NCBI GenBank assembly: GCA_031973435.1
Contig: DALYDA010000011.1
Location: forward strand, 1-21,829
Reading direction: 5' to 3'
Source of the DNA: HK-STAS-PATE-34 sp031973435
GTDB lineage: Bacteria > Patescibacteriota > Minisyncoccia > Phycocordibacterales > UBA9973
DNA length: 21,829 nt
This document shows positions 8,292 through 16,130 of this stretch, piece after piece. Both the position numbers and the translations under genes were made by a program. The first letter of the stretch is position 1; every line of letters begins with the position of its first letter. Under the pieces are notes generated by a model. That model searched no databases and was not told the DNA's origin. It saw only the letters and a list, made by a program, of their open reading frames with translations.

Positions 8292-9119
8292 TTATGTATT
8301 CGTAACTGTGGTTACTAGTTTTGGCTTCCCTCCCTTCTGATCTAGCAGGTAATATTTTGTATCTTCGTTTTTTAGACCCTTTACTGCAACAAGTTCACTA
8401 TAAAGATCGTAGAAAACTTCATACTTTCCTTGTCCCGACAAAACAGATGCACCTGTCGGTAGATAAAATATCGCGTAACCTATATCATCTATCAATATAC
8501 TTTTATATATTAGCGCTGTATCGGGACCTGCCTTTACCATAGTTGTTATATCAGTAACACTCTTCTTTAAAAAATCTGGAACTTTTGGGTTGGAAATGTA
8601 TCCAGTGTAAACATCTGATTTGTCGAGTGGGTAAAATTCCAATGCAAGATACTCATCCCGCAAGGTTATTGTGTTGTCTATTCTTAAAACCAGCTCATCT
8701 GTTTTCCCTTGCAAGGTTACAGTGTAGTTACCCTTCTTCAGGTCGACGATATCTATTGGGAAAGTCTCAGAAAAAGAAGTTTCCATTTCTATACATTTAT
8801 CATCCTTACGTGAACGGGATAAAGATAGTTCTATGTTGTTTCCATTTATCTCCTGACCTAGGCTGTATGAAGACGGACAAGCATCTCCCTGTATCCCTGT
8901 AACTTTTATATTCGCCTCTACAGGGAAAGAATCTATCAAAGATACTTCTATCGACTCTACTTCAACTGGGACATTGTCCTCCTCTTTTGGAGTTACCTCG
9001 TCTACTTTCTGAGAAGCAAAAATAGCTATTGCAAAAGTAATAGATAGCAATACGAGCACCAGAAGCATTATGAGCTCCTGTGTATATGGGAATCCTTCCT
9101 TTTTGATTACCTTTTTCAT
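8292..9119 (-). CDS. Membrane-anchored extracytoplasmic protein of unknown function, 275 aa
   Basis: I do not recognise a family. A short basic cytoplasmic start (MKKVIKKEGF) precedes one transmembrane segment (about residues 16-36), then an acidic linker and a roughly 230-residue domain rich in beta-prone segments, with two cysteines (about residues 81 and 108) that could form a disulfide outside the cell. The Lys-rich N terminus and single helix point to a type II or uncleaved-signal orientation. An AGGA motif lies just before ATG 9119, one of the few ribosome-binding sites seen here. It converges on the pseudouridine synthase gene. Confidence 0.8.
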   Translation of the reverse strand: MKKVIKKEGFPYTQELIMLLVLVLLSITFAIAIFASQKVDEVTPKEEDNVPVEVESIEVSLIDSFPVEANIKVTGIQGDACPSSYSLGQEINGNNIELSLSRSRKDDKCIEMETSFSETFPIDIVDLKKGNYTVTLQGKTDELVLRIDNTITLRDEYLALEFYPLDKSDVYTGYISNPKVPDFLKKSVTDITTMVKAGPDTALIYKSILIDDIGYAIFYLPTGASVLSGQGKYEVFYDLYSELVAVKGLKNEDTKYYLLDQKGGKPKLVTTVTNT

Positions 9120-9138
9120 TATTCCTACACTCTATACG

Positions 9139-9167
9139 AAAAATAGCCTTTTTTCAAGGCTATTTTT
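9139..9167 (-). terminator. Terminator between two minus-strand genes
   Basis: AAAAATAGCCTT (9139-9150) and AAGGCTATTTTT (9156-9167) form a long stem with a 5-nt loop; on the minus strand the last arm supplies the T-tract. The TAG stop of the 9160-9471 gene is in the upstream arm. It separates that gene from 8292-9119. Confidence 0.82.
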
Positions 9168-9471
9168 CTCCGTAATGTTTTTTCACTCTTTCAATAAATG
9201 TTTCTAGGTCGTTGATGTGTACCTTCATTCGATCATAATGTCCAGAACTCCCCGTAAAATCAATATTTTGTCCTAGATCGTATCCTGGAGACAACCCTTC
9301 ATCCCCGTCTAAAAATGAAGCGATAGTTTTTGATTGTTTACCCAACTCACTCCAGCAAAACTCCGAAACAGAAACATATCCTTCTTCATCTGCTACTGAT
9401 TGATATTTCTCTCTTATAGACTTTTCTGTCTTATTTTCCAACCCCCCACTATCTTCTAGTTGTACTTTCAT
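9160..9471 (-). CDS. Hypothetical protein, 103 aa
   Basis: Unrecognised small acidic soluble protein, with no signal peptide or membrane helix. The middle part (about residues 40-75: GKQSKTIASFLDGDEGLSPG) is glycine/aspartate-rich, and the C-terminal quarter is a predicted helix (NDLETFIERVKKHYG). It is 29 nt downstream of the GIY-YIG gene and ends in a strong terminator, so the two may be one transcript. No function is proposed. Confidence 0.65.
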   Translation of the reverse strand: MKVQLEDSGGLENKTEKSIREKYQSVADEEGYVSVSEFCWSELGKQSKTIASFLDGDEGLSPGYDLGQNIDFTGSSGHYDRMKVHINDLETFIERVKKHYGEK

Positions 9472-9500
9472 AACATGATTTTAAACCAATTTACATAATC

Positions 9501-9761
9501 CTACAAGACTGAGTTCTTCCAATTTTTTATAAGAGCTATTTTTTCACTTCTACTCAATCTTTTCAGTTCTCCTTCTCTTTTGCGAACTTCTGCATAGGTC
9601 TTGTATTTCTTGGAGTACTTCAAAGTTACGGGTCTACGTATCTTTGTATAATGTGCGCCACTTTTTAGATTGTTGTGAGAATGCAACCTCTTTTCAAGGT
9701 CGTTTGTACTTCCTACATAGAGTGTCTTATCAGAACACTCAAGAATATAAACTACGTACAT
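9501..9761 (-). CDS. GIY-YIG domain protein (UPF0213/YhbQ-like)
   Basis: An 86-aa protein made of one GIY-YIG nuclease fold: MYVVYILECSDKTLYVGSTNDLEKRLHSHN carries the VYI...YVG signature and the conserved Arg, followed by YTKIRRPVTLKY and the C-terminal EVRKREGELKRLSR segment, where the Glu would bind metal. Stand-alone proteins of this size are common and poorly characterised; nuclease activity is a family expectation only. It follows the ABC-F gene by 45 nt on the same strand. A second, divergent family member lies at 21188-21427. Confidence 0.92.
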   Translation of the reverse strand: MYVVYILECSDKTLYVGSTNDLEKRLHSHNNLKSGAHYTKIRRPVTLKYSKKYKTYAEVRKREGELKRLSRSEKIALIKNWKNSVL

Positions 9762-9806
9762 TTGTAGATTCTATCACTTTTTAAAGACACCAAATAGATT
9801 CTATAT

Positions 9807-11285
9807 TTATCCACCTAGATTTAGAACTTCGTCTATCCTGATCTGGGAAACAAACTCTGGGACGTGAGAAACTAGCATCATTGCTCCTTTATACTCACTC
9901 AATGCTTTTGCAATAACTGGAAGATGACGAAAGTTTATATGATTTGTTGGCTCATCCAATATTAAAAGTCCAGGACGAACAATGACCAACCTCGCAAATG
10001 CGACGAGTCCCTTTTGTCCTTCGGAAAGGTTGCCTATTTTCGTATGCATAACATCTCCTTTGATAAGGAAGCTCGCTGCGATGCTTCTCATTCTCTCTTC
10101 CTCTATTCTCCCATCAGTTTCCATCATCGCTTTTGTTAGAGACTGGAAAACAGTGTCATCAAAATTTAGTGTTGTGAAATCTTGTCGATAGTATCCAACC
10201 CTTACTCCATCTGATATAACCGCCCCATCTGCCTTGCCTGTTGCCATCATTTCTAGAAGTGTACTTTTACCTATTCCGTTTGGACCTGAAAGAAGGAGGT
10301 GCTGGTTTTTACGGAGTTTTACATTTGCAGTTCGCTTCACTCTTTTGTGATTCTTTGTATCCATAACCTCAAAATTTGTAATACGGATTATATCCCCAGA
10401 TATATCCTCTTGGTGTGGGATCGTAAACGCGCGTATGGTCTTGTCCTCCTTTCGAACATCAACCATCTCACTTTCAAGCTCCTCTGCCATCTCACGCATT
10501 CGTTTTGCAACCAAGCGAAGTCCTCCGCCTTTGTGTGAAAATTCGTTGGACTTATCCTTTTTTGCCTGAATAACTTTCGCGAGTTGTGCGTTCTTCATAT
10601 TCTCCTTTTCAACACGTTGTGAGATGTCTTCCAACACATCTTTATAGTTACCAACATATTGTTCTACCTTCTTTGTATGAATATCGAGGTACAACACACC
10701 TGTTGAAAAGGCGTTCAAAAAGTCTGCATCGTGGGAAATAACCATAACAGTCTTTTTGTAGTCCACGAGAAAATCTGTTAGGTGCTTTATCCCTGCGTGG
10801 TCGAGGTTGTTTGTAGGCTCATCTAAAAGTAGCAAGTCGGGATCTTGGATGAGAGCAGAGGCAAGGAGAAGTCTCGCCTGTTGCCCACCAGAAAATGTGT
10901 CGATTATTTTTTCATGCACATTTTTGTGCCCTACAAGGTTCACTACCTCCAAAACGTTTTCTATTCTAGGGTCGATATCATAGACTTTTTCACTAAAACT
11001 CTTTTGGAAAAACTCTCGAACAGTTAGTTGTAGATATTCTCTAGGCATTACTTGCTTGGATATCGCAACAGTCACACCTTTTACTATATTTATAGTTCCA
11101 TTCTCAGGCTCGTATGCTTTTGTGATCAGACCAAAGATAGTACTTTTCCCTGCTCCGTTTTGTCCCATTATAGTAATCTTACTTTCACTTCGCACAGAAA
11201 AACTAACCTCACTTAAAATAGGTTTGTTAGCGTTGTATTCAAATGACACATTGTCGAATCTTAGTATTGTTTCGTTCTTGGACAT
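9807..11285 (-). CDS. ABC-F family ATPase (ribosome-associated type)
   Basis: ABC-F proteins have two ATPase domains and no membrane part; known members act at the ribosome in translation or antibiotic protection. Seen in 492 aa: Walker A GQNGAGKST (41-49), signature FSGGQQ (131-136), Walker B LLLLDEPTNNLD (151-162) and switch SHD; a charged linker (about 200-285); then GPNGIGKST (334-342), LSEGQ (420-424), LILDEPTNHIN (441-451) and SHV instead of the usual SHD in the second switch. The subfamily (EttA, Uup, resistance type) is not decided. The ATG is only 2 nt past the 3' end of tRNA-Gln, so the message is probably released by tRNA 3' processing as a leaderless mRNA. The next in-frame Met would cut into the first ATPase domain, which supports this start. 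Confidence 0.94.
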   Translation of the reverse strand: MSKNETILRFDNVSFEYNANKPILSEVSFSVRSESKITIMGQNGAGKSTIFGLITKAYEPENGTINIVKGVTVAISKQVMPREYLQLTVREFFQKSFSEKVYDIDPRIENVLEVVNLVGHKNVHEKIIDTFSGGQQARLLLASALIQDPDLLLLDEPTNNLDHAGIKHLTDFLVDYKKTVMVISHDADFLNAFSTGVLYLDIHTKKVEQYVGNYKDVLEDISQRVEKENMKNAQLAKVIQAKKDKSNEFSHKGGGLRLVAKRMREMAEELESEMVDVRKEDKTIRAFTIPHQEDISGDIIRITNFEVMDTKNHKRVKRTANVKLRKNQHLLLSGPNGIGKSTLLEMMATGKADGAVISDGVRVGYYRQDFTTLNFDDTVFQSLTKAMMETDGRIEEERMRSIAASFLIKGDVMHTKIGNLSEGQKGLVAFARLVIVRPGLLILDEPTNHINFRHLPVIAKALSEYKGAMMLVSHVPEFVSQIRIDEVLNLGG

Positions 11286-11287
11286 TG

Positions 11288-11358
11288 CTGCGGGTCAGGG
11301 ACTCGAACCCCAATAGACGGTACCAGAAACCGTAGTCCTACCATTAGACGAACCCGCA
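11288..11358 (-). tRNA. tRNA-Gln (CTG)
   Basis: Folds fully on the minus strand: acceptor TGCGGGT/ACCCGCA, with the U1-A72 pair typical of tRNA-Gln and discriminator G73; D arm around GGTAG; anticodon stem ACGGT/ACCGT with loop TTCTGGT, giving anticodon CTG; T arm with TTCGAGT loop. CCA is not encoded (CAA follows). It is immediately followed by the ABC-F start codon. Confidence 0.96.
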
Positions 11359-11425
11359 ATTAAAGCATGCTAAAAATAACATATTTTTAAGCTCTTTGAA
11401 AGCATGTTACACTCGATACATAAAT

Positions 11426-11815
11426 ATGGATTTATCAGAACTCGCACAAAAAACAATTGAAGAACTAAAGGACCTACCTCAACCTATAGTTCGTGTTTGT
11501 GGTCCACTGACAACAGGAGGACTTGGTTATGAGGAAAATGCCAAGAGACTTAGTAGAGCAGAAGAAATATTGTCAGAGCGCGGTGAATCAGTCTTTCGTT
11601 TTGGAGACTCGGAGGCGCACATACAAGGCAAAGGATATGAGTATAGTGCAATAATGGAAGAATTCCACAAGCCAATACTTGAGTCCGGCCTTATCTCAAA
11701 AGCTTATTTCCTCCCCAACTGGAAAGAATCCAAAGGTGCAACTTGGGAACATGATTTTATAACAAACAGCACTCGCATAGAAATAGAAGAGTTTCCAGAA
11801 GAATTGCTCAAATAA
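11426..11815 (+). CDS. DUF4406-like (nucleoside deoxyribosyltransferase-like) protein
   Basis: The 129-aa product has the layout of the small DUF4406/nucleoside 2-deoxyribosyltransferase-like fold: an early beta strand ending in a CGPLTTGG loop (about residues 25-32), a helix with AKRLSRAEEILSERG, and the late motif YFLPNWKESKGATWEHDF, matching the family pattern LPGW..SKGA..E. Such proteins may bind or cleave nucleosides or nucleotides; activity is not shown here. The frame extends to a TTG at 11396, but ATG 11426 is the better start because the domain begins soon after it. It is divergent from tRNA-Gln. A 24-nt AT-rich inverted repeat (11369-11392) lies between them. Confidence 0.68.
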   Translation: MDLSELAQKTIEELKDLPQPIVRVCGPLTTGGLGYEENAKRLSRAEEILSERGESVFRFGDSEAHIQGKGYEYSAIMEEFHKPILESGLISKAYFLPNWKESKGATWEHDFITNSTRIEIEEFPEELLK

Positions 11816-11869
11816 AAACTTAGAAACACGACAAACTCCCAATTTTTATAAAAAATAAAAAACACTGGT

Positions 11870-12289
11870 CTATTCAGTGTCCAATAATTTTATATCCTTA
11901 TTTTTAATTATCATTTCCGATATTTTAATTATTTCGTCTTTTATTTGAGTTCGTAATTCTACCGCCTCATTATATTTTTGGTTTTTAGTACAAATATAAA
12001 AAGAAATTACCTTTTTCTGTGTTTCTTCAACCACTAACCAAATATCTGGAAAAGACTCCTTTAATATTTTACTCAGTTTTTTGAAATTTAATTCCAACTC
12101 AAATTCAGATTTAAGTTCTTGAGTAAGTGGATAAAGATATATTATCGATGACTCTACAGAGAACTCAGCTTTTGTTCCTTGTTCACTATCTATTATAGAA
12201 ATCAAATTAAAATTATGAGGAAACTGAGCTTGTGGGTTAGGTGAGTAATACCCTACCAGCCTCTCAACAAGACTTTTTAAGTATTCCAT
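11870..12289 (-). CDS. Hypothetical protein, 139 aa
   Basis: Not recognised. Soluble, no signal peptide; the first half mixes strand-like segments (FNLISIIDSE, SIIYLYPLT) and the second is helical and Lys/Glu/Ile-rich (AVELRTQIKDEIIKISEMI). The codons are noticeably more A/T-rich than those of neighbouring housekeeping genes, which may mean recent acquisition. It is flanked by the DUF4406-like gene (convergent) and the LOG gene (divergent). Confidence 0.65.
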   Translation of the reverse strand: MEYLKSLVERLVGYYSPNPQAQFPHNFNLISIIDSEQGTKAEFSVESSIIYLYPLTQELKSEFELELNFKKLSKILKESFPDIWLVVEETQKKVISFYICTKNQKYNEAVELRTQIKDEIIKISEMIIKNKDIKLLDTE

Positions 12290-12357
12290 TTTATTATATT
12301 TTCTTGATATTAAAACAAAGATTACAGTATGTCAACAAAAAACTTGCTAAATTGTTA

Positions 12358-12366
12358 TGTTATAAT
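12358..12366 (+). promoter_or_regulatory. Extended -10 promoter of the LOG gene, leaderless
   Basis: TGTTATAAT is a perfect extended -10 box. It ends 6 nt before ATG 12373, so a start at the usual +7 falls on the A of the start codon: a leaderless mRNA. No good -35 is needed or seen. Confidence 0.75.
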
Positions 12367-12372
12367 CCTTGC

Positions 12373-13080
12373 ATGCAAAAGAAATCAAACTACATGACAC
12401 CGCGACAGATTCGCGAAAGTTGTAAAATACTAAATCCAGAGAGTGGGACTGACAGACAAGTCTGTGCGATAAGCGAAGAGTTCCACCAAGGGCTCGACCT
12501 TTTCGGTACCAAGAAAGAACTTGCAAAGTCAGTAACATTTTATGGATCTGCAAGATTCTCACAGGACGACAAATATTGCAAAGAAATATACACTCTCGCA
12601 AGGAGAATCGGTGAAGAATTGAAGTATGCAATCGTTACCGGAGGTGCAGGAGGGATCATGGAGGCTGCAAACCACGGAGCGTTTGATGCACACGTAGAAT
12701 CTATAGGTATGACTATTACCCTTCCCTCAGAACAAGAAACAAACAAATACGTAACACAAGAAATACCTTTTGACTTCTTTTTCACAAGAAAGACACTTCT
12801 CAAATTCTCAGGTGAAGCATATATATTTTGCCCTGGAGGATATGGAACACTTGATGAGTTTTTCGATCTGATAACTTTGGTTCAAACACGTAAAATTACA
12901 CCGGTACCAATCATACTTTATGGAGTAGAATTTTGGTCACCTATTGTTGCTTTCATAAAAGATAAACTAATCGGGGAATTCAAAACTATTTCACCAGATG
13001 AGTTACTTTTTACCATGACAGATAATCATGATGAGATCTTGCAAATAATAAAAGATGCACCGATCAGAGAAGGAGAATAG
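12373..13080 (+). CDS. LOG family protein (TIGR00730-type Rossmann fold)
   Basis: LOG-family proteins include cytokinin nucleoside 5'-monophosphate phosphoribohydrolases; many bacterial members release a base from AMP-like nucleotides. The 235-aa product has the phosphate-binding motif GGAGGIMEAANHGA (about residues 89-102) and the family signature PGGYGTLDE (about 154-162), with a preceding helix Arg (FTRKTLL) that matches the active-site Arg. The frame is open upstream to 12241, but ATG 12373 sits exactly where the extended -10 predicts transcription to begin. The previous gene is divergent. Confidence 0.9.
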   Translation: MQKKSNYMTPRQIRESCKILNPESGTDRQVCAISEEFHQGLDLFGTKKELAKSVTFYGSARFSQDDKYCKEIYTLARRIGEELKYAIVTGGAGGIMEAANHGAFDAHVESIGMTITLPSEQETNKYVTQEIPFDFFFTRKTLLKFSGEAYIFCPGGYGTLDEFFDLITLVQTRKITPVPIILYGVEFWSPIVAFIKDKLIGEFKTISPDELLFTMTDNHDEILQIIKDAPIREGE

Positions 13081-13083
13081 AAT

Positions 13084-13112
13084 TTGACCGAGAAATCAAA
13101 AAAAGGTATCGT
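13084..13112 (+). promoter_or_regulatory. Promoter of the lipoprotein gene
   Basis: TTGACC (13084-13089), 17-nt spacer, TATCGT (13107-13112). Start expected near 13119, about 12 nt before ATG 13131. The -35 begins 4 nt after the LOG stop codon. Confidence 0.62.
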
Positions 13113-13130
13113 TTAAGAAAATGCCTGCAT

Positions 13131-13646
13131 ATGAAGACTGCAATAGTTTTTTTGCACTTTTTAATTTTATTTTCGGGATGCGTAGTCGTTAATGTCGATG
13201 AAGATAAAGATCCCGATACCTTCGGACTTAAAACCATAACCACAAAGGAAGGAATAGTTGTGGATGTCCTCACAAAGGATTCCACCTTTATGGTACTACC
13301 CCCCCAAACTGCGATATATAACACATTGCAACTTGGAAAATATTTTTTGGTCCCGCTAAATAGCGACTCTTTAGAAGAAGAAACTCTTTTCTTCGAGGAT
13401 ACAATTCTAGGAGTCACTAGACCCTTTCCCTATCTCGGAGAATGGTCTGGGTGGAATGAAGATGTTCTAACAATAGTTCCCAATCTTTCCACTAGAACAA
13501 TCTATGTTATCTTGGATATCCAAAAAAGTTTGGAATCAAAAAAGAAAACTCGGATAGTCAGAGAATATGAGGCTGACCAGTACGGGAGACCAATCCCGAT
13601 TAAACAAACCGAGATTCCAAGAAGAAAATATATTGGAAACTTATGA
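13131..13646 (+). CDS. Predicted lipoprotein, 171 aa
   Basis: The first 17 residues form a signal peptide ending in a lipobox (LFSGC, Cys17), so the mature protein should be lipid-anchored outside the cell. The rest is not recognised: short beta-prone stretches, a FFLxxx-like acidic middle and a basic C-terminal tail (IPRRKYIGNL). It has its own promoter and terminator and converges on another secreted protein gene. The ATG at 13121 is out of frame; 13131 gives the proper signal peptide. Confidence 0.8.
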   Translation: MKTAIVFLHFLILFSGCVVVNVDEDKDPDTFGLKTITTKEGIVVDVLTKDSTFMVLPPQTAIYNTLQLGKYFLVPLNSDSLEEETLFFEDTILGVTRPFPYLGEWSGWNEDVLTIVPNLSTRTIYVILDIQKSLESKKKTRIVREYEADQYGRPIPIKQTEIPRRKYIGNL

Positions 13647-13675
13647 TAGCGAAATGTTTCGCTATTTTATTTTGG
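13646..13675 (+). terminator. Terminator of the lipoprotein gene
   Basis: ATAGCGAA (13646-13653) / TTCGCTAT (13658-13665) with a 4-nt loop, then TTTATTTT. It starts at the last base of the TGA stop. Confidence 0.82.
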
Positions 13676-13676
13676 C

Positions 13677-13709
13677 AAAAAGAAAACCGTTACATTACTG
13701 TAACGGTTT
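13677..13709 (-). terminator. Terminator of the secreted-protein gene
   Basis: AAACCGTTAC (13684-13693) / GTAACGGTTT (13700-13709) with a 6-nt loop; on the minus strand it runs into TTTTCTTTTTG. It lies 33 nt past the stop of 13742-14398. Confidence 0.82.
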
Positions 13710-13741
13710 AAAAAAATTGAAAATCGGCTAGAAGCTTCTAC

Positions 13742-14398
13742 CTACACCAACAATAACTTTTGGTTATCGTGGTTGGGGTCCCAAGTAAGCCAAGGCTTCA
13801 TGTAAAAACCTCCTTTAAAAGAAATCTTAACTGCCGGTCCGTGGTCTATCCACCACTCCAGAGATTCCTCTCCTTCCTGTGTTTCCAATGCACGGAAAAA
13901 TTGTGCACCATACACGAAGGAAACATTTTTGATAGGACTATAGCTTATCTCGCTATAATCGTAGAAAAATGTGGGATTGGCGTTTCTTAAACCAACAGAA
14001 ATCTGGTTCATCTGAAATACACTGAAGTCTCCAAATGAAATTCCGTGGTTCAATTCAATCGTTCCTCCATCATACCCATTATTGGACATGGCAAGGAGTA
14101 TGCCTACCTTTGGAGTGACCCAGTAGTTGCCCATCGACATAGTTTTACCCACGGCAACGGTAACAGTGTTGGCCCAGTCGAAATTGGCACGTGCCTCAAG
14201 GAAATATCGTCCGTTCTCTTGTGTAAACCACATAAGTGGTGTACCCGTTTCCGACCCAAGTCTATAGATACCAAACACCGATACATCACTTTTTGGTTTT
14301 TCCACTAAAGCTGTGTCAGTTGAAACAGTATCCATGGTTTGTGCATGGCACACCGATAAAAAGATTGTCAAAGTCAAAAATACAAATAAATTTTTCAT
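13742..14398 (-). CDS. Secreted protein of unknown function, 218 aa
   Basis: A classical signal peptide (MKNLFVFLTLTIFLSVCHAQ) is followed by a Thr/Asp-rich linker and about 160 residues of alternating aromatic/polar segments (FFYDYSEISYSP, VSFVYGAQFF, GFYMKPWLTWDP) that look like amphipathic beta strands, as in small outer-membrane or porin-like proteins. The frame stays open 51 nt upstream, but that part overlaps a consensus promoter, and AGGA lies just before ATG 14398, so 14398 is the start. Signal peptides ending in AQ are common in Bacteroidota; with no outer membrane expected in this lineage, the role is unclear and transfer is possible. Not matched to any family by me. Confidence 0.75.
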   Translation of the reverse strand: MKNLFVFLTLTIFLSVCHAQTMDTVSTDTALVEKPKSDVSVFGIYRLGSETGTPLMWFTQENGRYFLEARANFDWANTVTVAVGKTMSMGNYWVTPKVGILLAMSNNGYDGGTIELNHGISFGDFSVFQMNQISVGLRNANPTFFYDYSEISYSPIKNVSFVYGAQFFRALETQEGEESLEWWIDHGPAVKISFKGGFYMKPWLTWDPNHDNQKLLLV

Positions 14399-14420
14399 TT
14401 TCCTAGTTTTGTTTGTGTAT

Positions 14421-14449
14421 ATTGTATCACAAACAAAGCCTTTTGTCAA
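14421..14449 (-). promoter_or_regulatory. Consensus promoter of the secreted-protein gene
   Basis: TTGACA (14444-14449), 17-nt spacer, TACAAT (14421-14426): one of the best matches in the window. The -35 box is in the loop of a small GCCTT/AAGGC hairpin after pyrG, which may act as a weak pyrG terminator. Confidence 0.85.
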
Positions 14450-14473
14450 GGCAAAAACCCTTATTCTATATAG

Positions 14474-16129
14474 CTATTTCTTCCCTTTTCGAGATATCGA
14501 AGCTTTTACAAATGCTGTGAAAAGTGGGTGTGGGGAGAGTGGTTTACCCAAGAACTCTGGATGAAATTGCGTACCTAGGAAAAATGGATGAGCTTTTGTA
14601 GGAAGTTCTGCTATCTCACACAGATTTCCATCTTTGGATTTACCAGAAAAAACTAGTCCTCCAGATTCGAGTTCAGTTACAAATTTGGGATTTACTTCAT
14701 ATCTATGTCTATGTCTCTCAACAACACTCTTTGCTCCATATGACTTGTTTGCAATAGTCCCCTCGAAAAGCTTTGCTTCATAGTTTCCGAGTCTCATGGT
14801 GTTGCCATAATTTTTCTTTACCAACTTTTCTATTTGTTCAGGCATGATATCTATAACAGGATACGCTGTATTTTTGTTTATCTCTGTTGTACTTGCGTCC
14901 TTCCAACCCAAAACATTTCGAGAATACTCTATAACGAGAAGTTGCATACCATAGCAGAGTCCGAAGTAAGGTATTTTATTTTCTCGGGCATACCTGATCG
15001 CTGTTAGTTTACCCTCGACTCCTCTATCTCCAAATCCTCCCGGTACTAGTACTCCGTCAAAATTGCTCAGGATTTTTACTTTCTTTTTGTCCTTTTCAAA
15101 ATCGATCGCGTTTACCCAAGTGATAGACGGCTTCTTTCCGAGATGATAGATAGAATATTTGAGAGATTCGATCACTGAAAGATACGAGTCAGAAAGTGTG
15201 AAATCTCCTGTATCAAAATACTTTCCAACTATAGCTATCTTTACTTCATCTTTTGCATTTTTTATCTTTCTTACAAAACTTTCCCACTCCTTTTTCTCTT
15301 TTGCCTCCTTGCCCTTACGGAGTCCCATTATCTTGCAGAGCATATCTCCAACTTTTTCTTTTTCGAAGTTTATAGGGATATCATAAATACTCTCTACGTC
15401 TGGTGCAGAGATCACTCTTCCTCTCGGCACATTACAAAACATCTCGAGTTTTTCTTTTCGTTTATCATCTAGCCGAACTACACTTCTTGCAATAAGGACA
15501 TCTGGCTGAAGACCAGAACCGTTTAAGAGCCTGACTGCATGCTGTGTAGGCTTGGTTTTCATTTCGCCTATCTTTGCTGGAACTGGGAGGTATGAAACCA
15601 TAGCGACATATACACTCTCTGGATCATTTAATTTCATCATACGTGCAGCTTCTAGGTATAGTATGTTTTCATACTCACCCACTGTCCCGCCAACTTCTAT
15701 GATCGTTACATCTGCACTCGCTTTCTTTTGTGCATTTTTTATACGTCTCACTATCTCTTGTGGGATATGAGGCACAACCTGCACACACTTTCCTTTGTAT
15801 TTGAGAGCTCTCTCGTCTTCTATAACAGACTTGTAGACCATACCTGTTGTCATATAATTGTCACGTGACAAAGAAAGTCCCATGAATCTCTCATAGTTTC
15901 CCATGTCCTGATCTGTCTCATATCCATCTCCGAGTACGAAGACTTCACCGTGTTCGGTAGGGTTCATTGTGCCTGCATCTACGTTTACGTATGGATCAAT
16001 TTTAATCGCGGTCACTTTGAGACCGCGATCTTTTAGGATTTTTCCTATTGAAGAGACTGTTATTCCCTTTCCGACTCCGGAGATGACACCGCCAACAACA
16101 AAAAGATATCTAGGGGAATTTTTCTTCAT
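14474..16129 (-). CDS. pyrG: CTP synthase (glutamine hydrolysing)
   Basis: PyrG converts UTP to CTP using ATP and glutamine-derived ammonia, the last step of pyrimidine nucleotide synthesis. The 551-aa product is full length: an amidoligase domain opening with the P-loop region GGVISGVGKG (13-22) and KIDPYVNVDAGTMNPTEHGEVFVLGDG (43-69), then a class I glutaminase domain with PGGFGDRG (363-370), nucleophile Cys392 in GLCYGMQ, and His523/Glu525 in QFHPEF. RHRHRYEVN is conserved. The ATG is 1 nt after the ftsX stop, so it is probably translated by coupling at the end of an ftsE-ftsX-pyrG transcript. No promoter of its own was seen. Confidence 0.98.
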   Translation of the reverse strand: MKKNSPRYLFVVGGVISGVGKGITVSSIGKILKDRGLKVTAIKIDPYVNVDAGTMNPTEHGEVFVLGDGYETDQDMGNYERFMGLSLSRDNYMTTGMVYKSVIEDERALKYKGKCVQVVPHIPQEIVRRIKNAQKKASADVTIIEVGGTVGEYENILYLEAARMMKLNDPESVYVAMVSYLPVPAKIGEMKTKPTQHAVRLLNGSGLQPDVLIARSVVRLDDKRKEKLEMFCNVPRGRVISAPDVESIYDIPINFEKEKVGDMLCKIMGLRKGKEAKEKKEWESFVRKIKNAKDEVKIAIVGKYFDTGDFTLSDSYLSVIESLKYSIYHLGKKPSITWVNAIDFEKDKKKVKILSNFDGVLVPGGFGDRGVEGKLTAIRYARENKIPYFGLCYGMQLLVIEYSRNVLGWKDASTTEINKNTAYPVIDIMPEQIEKLVKKNYGNTMRLGNYEAKLFEGTIANKSYGAKSVVERHRHRYEVNPKFVTELESGGLVFSGKSKDGNLCEIAELPTKAHPFFLGTQFHPEFLGKPLSPHPLFTAFVKASISRKGKK

Positions 16130-16130
16130 T

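Noticed and set aside
9765..9804. Direct repeat TAGATTCTAT, two copies 20 nt apart
   Set aside because: Short and AT-rich, in an intergenic gap with no other structure; chance is a sufficient explanation.
11056..11316. Plus-strand open frame opposite the ABC-F gene and tRNA-Gln
   Set aside because: Shadow of a firmly identified gene, ending in antisense tRNA sequence (GQGLEPQ).
12241..12372. Upstream extension of the LOG frame
   Set aside because: It overlaps the divergent gene and the extended -10 box that places the start of transcription at 12373.
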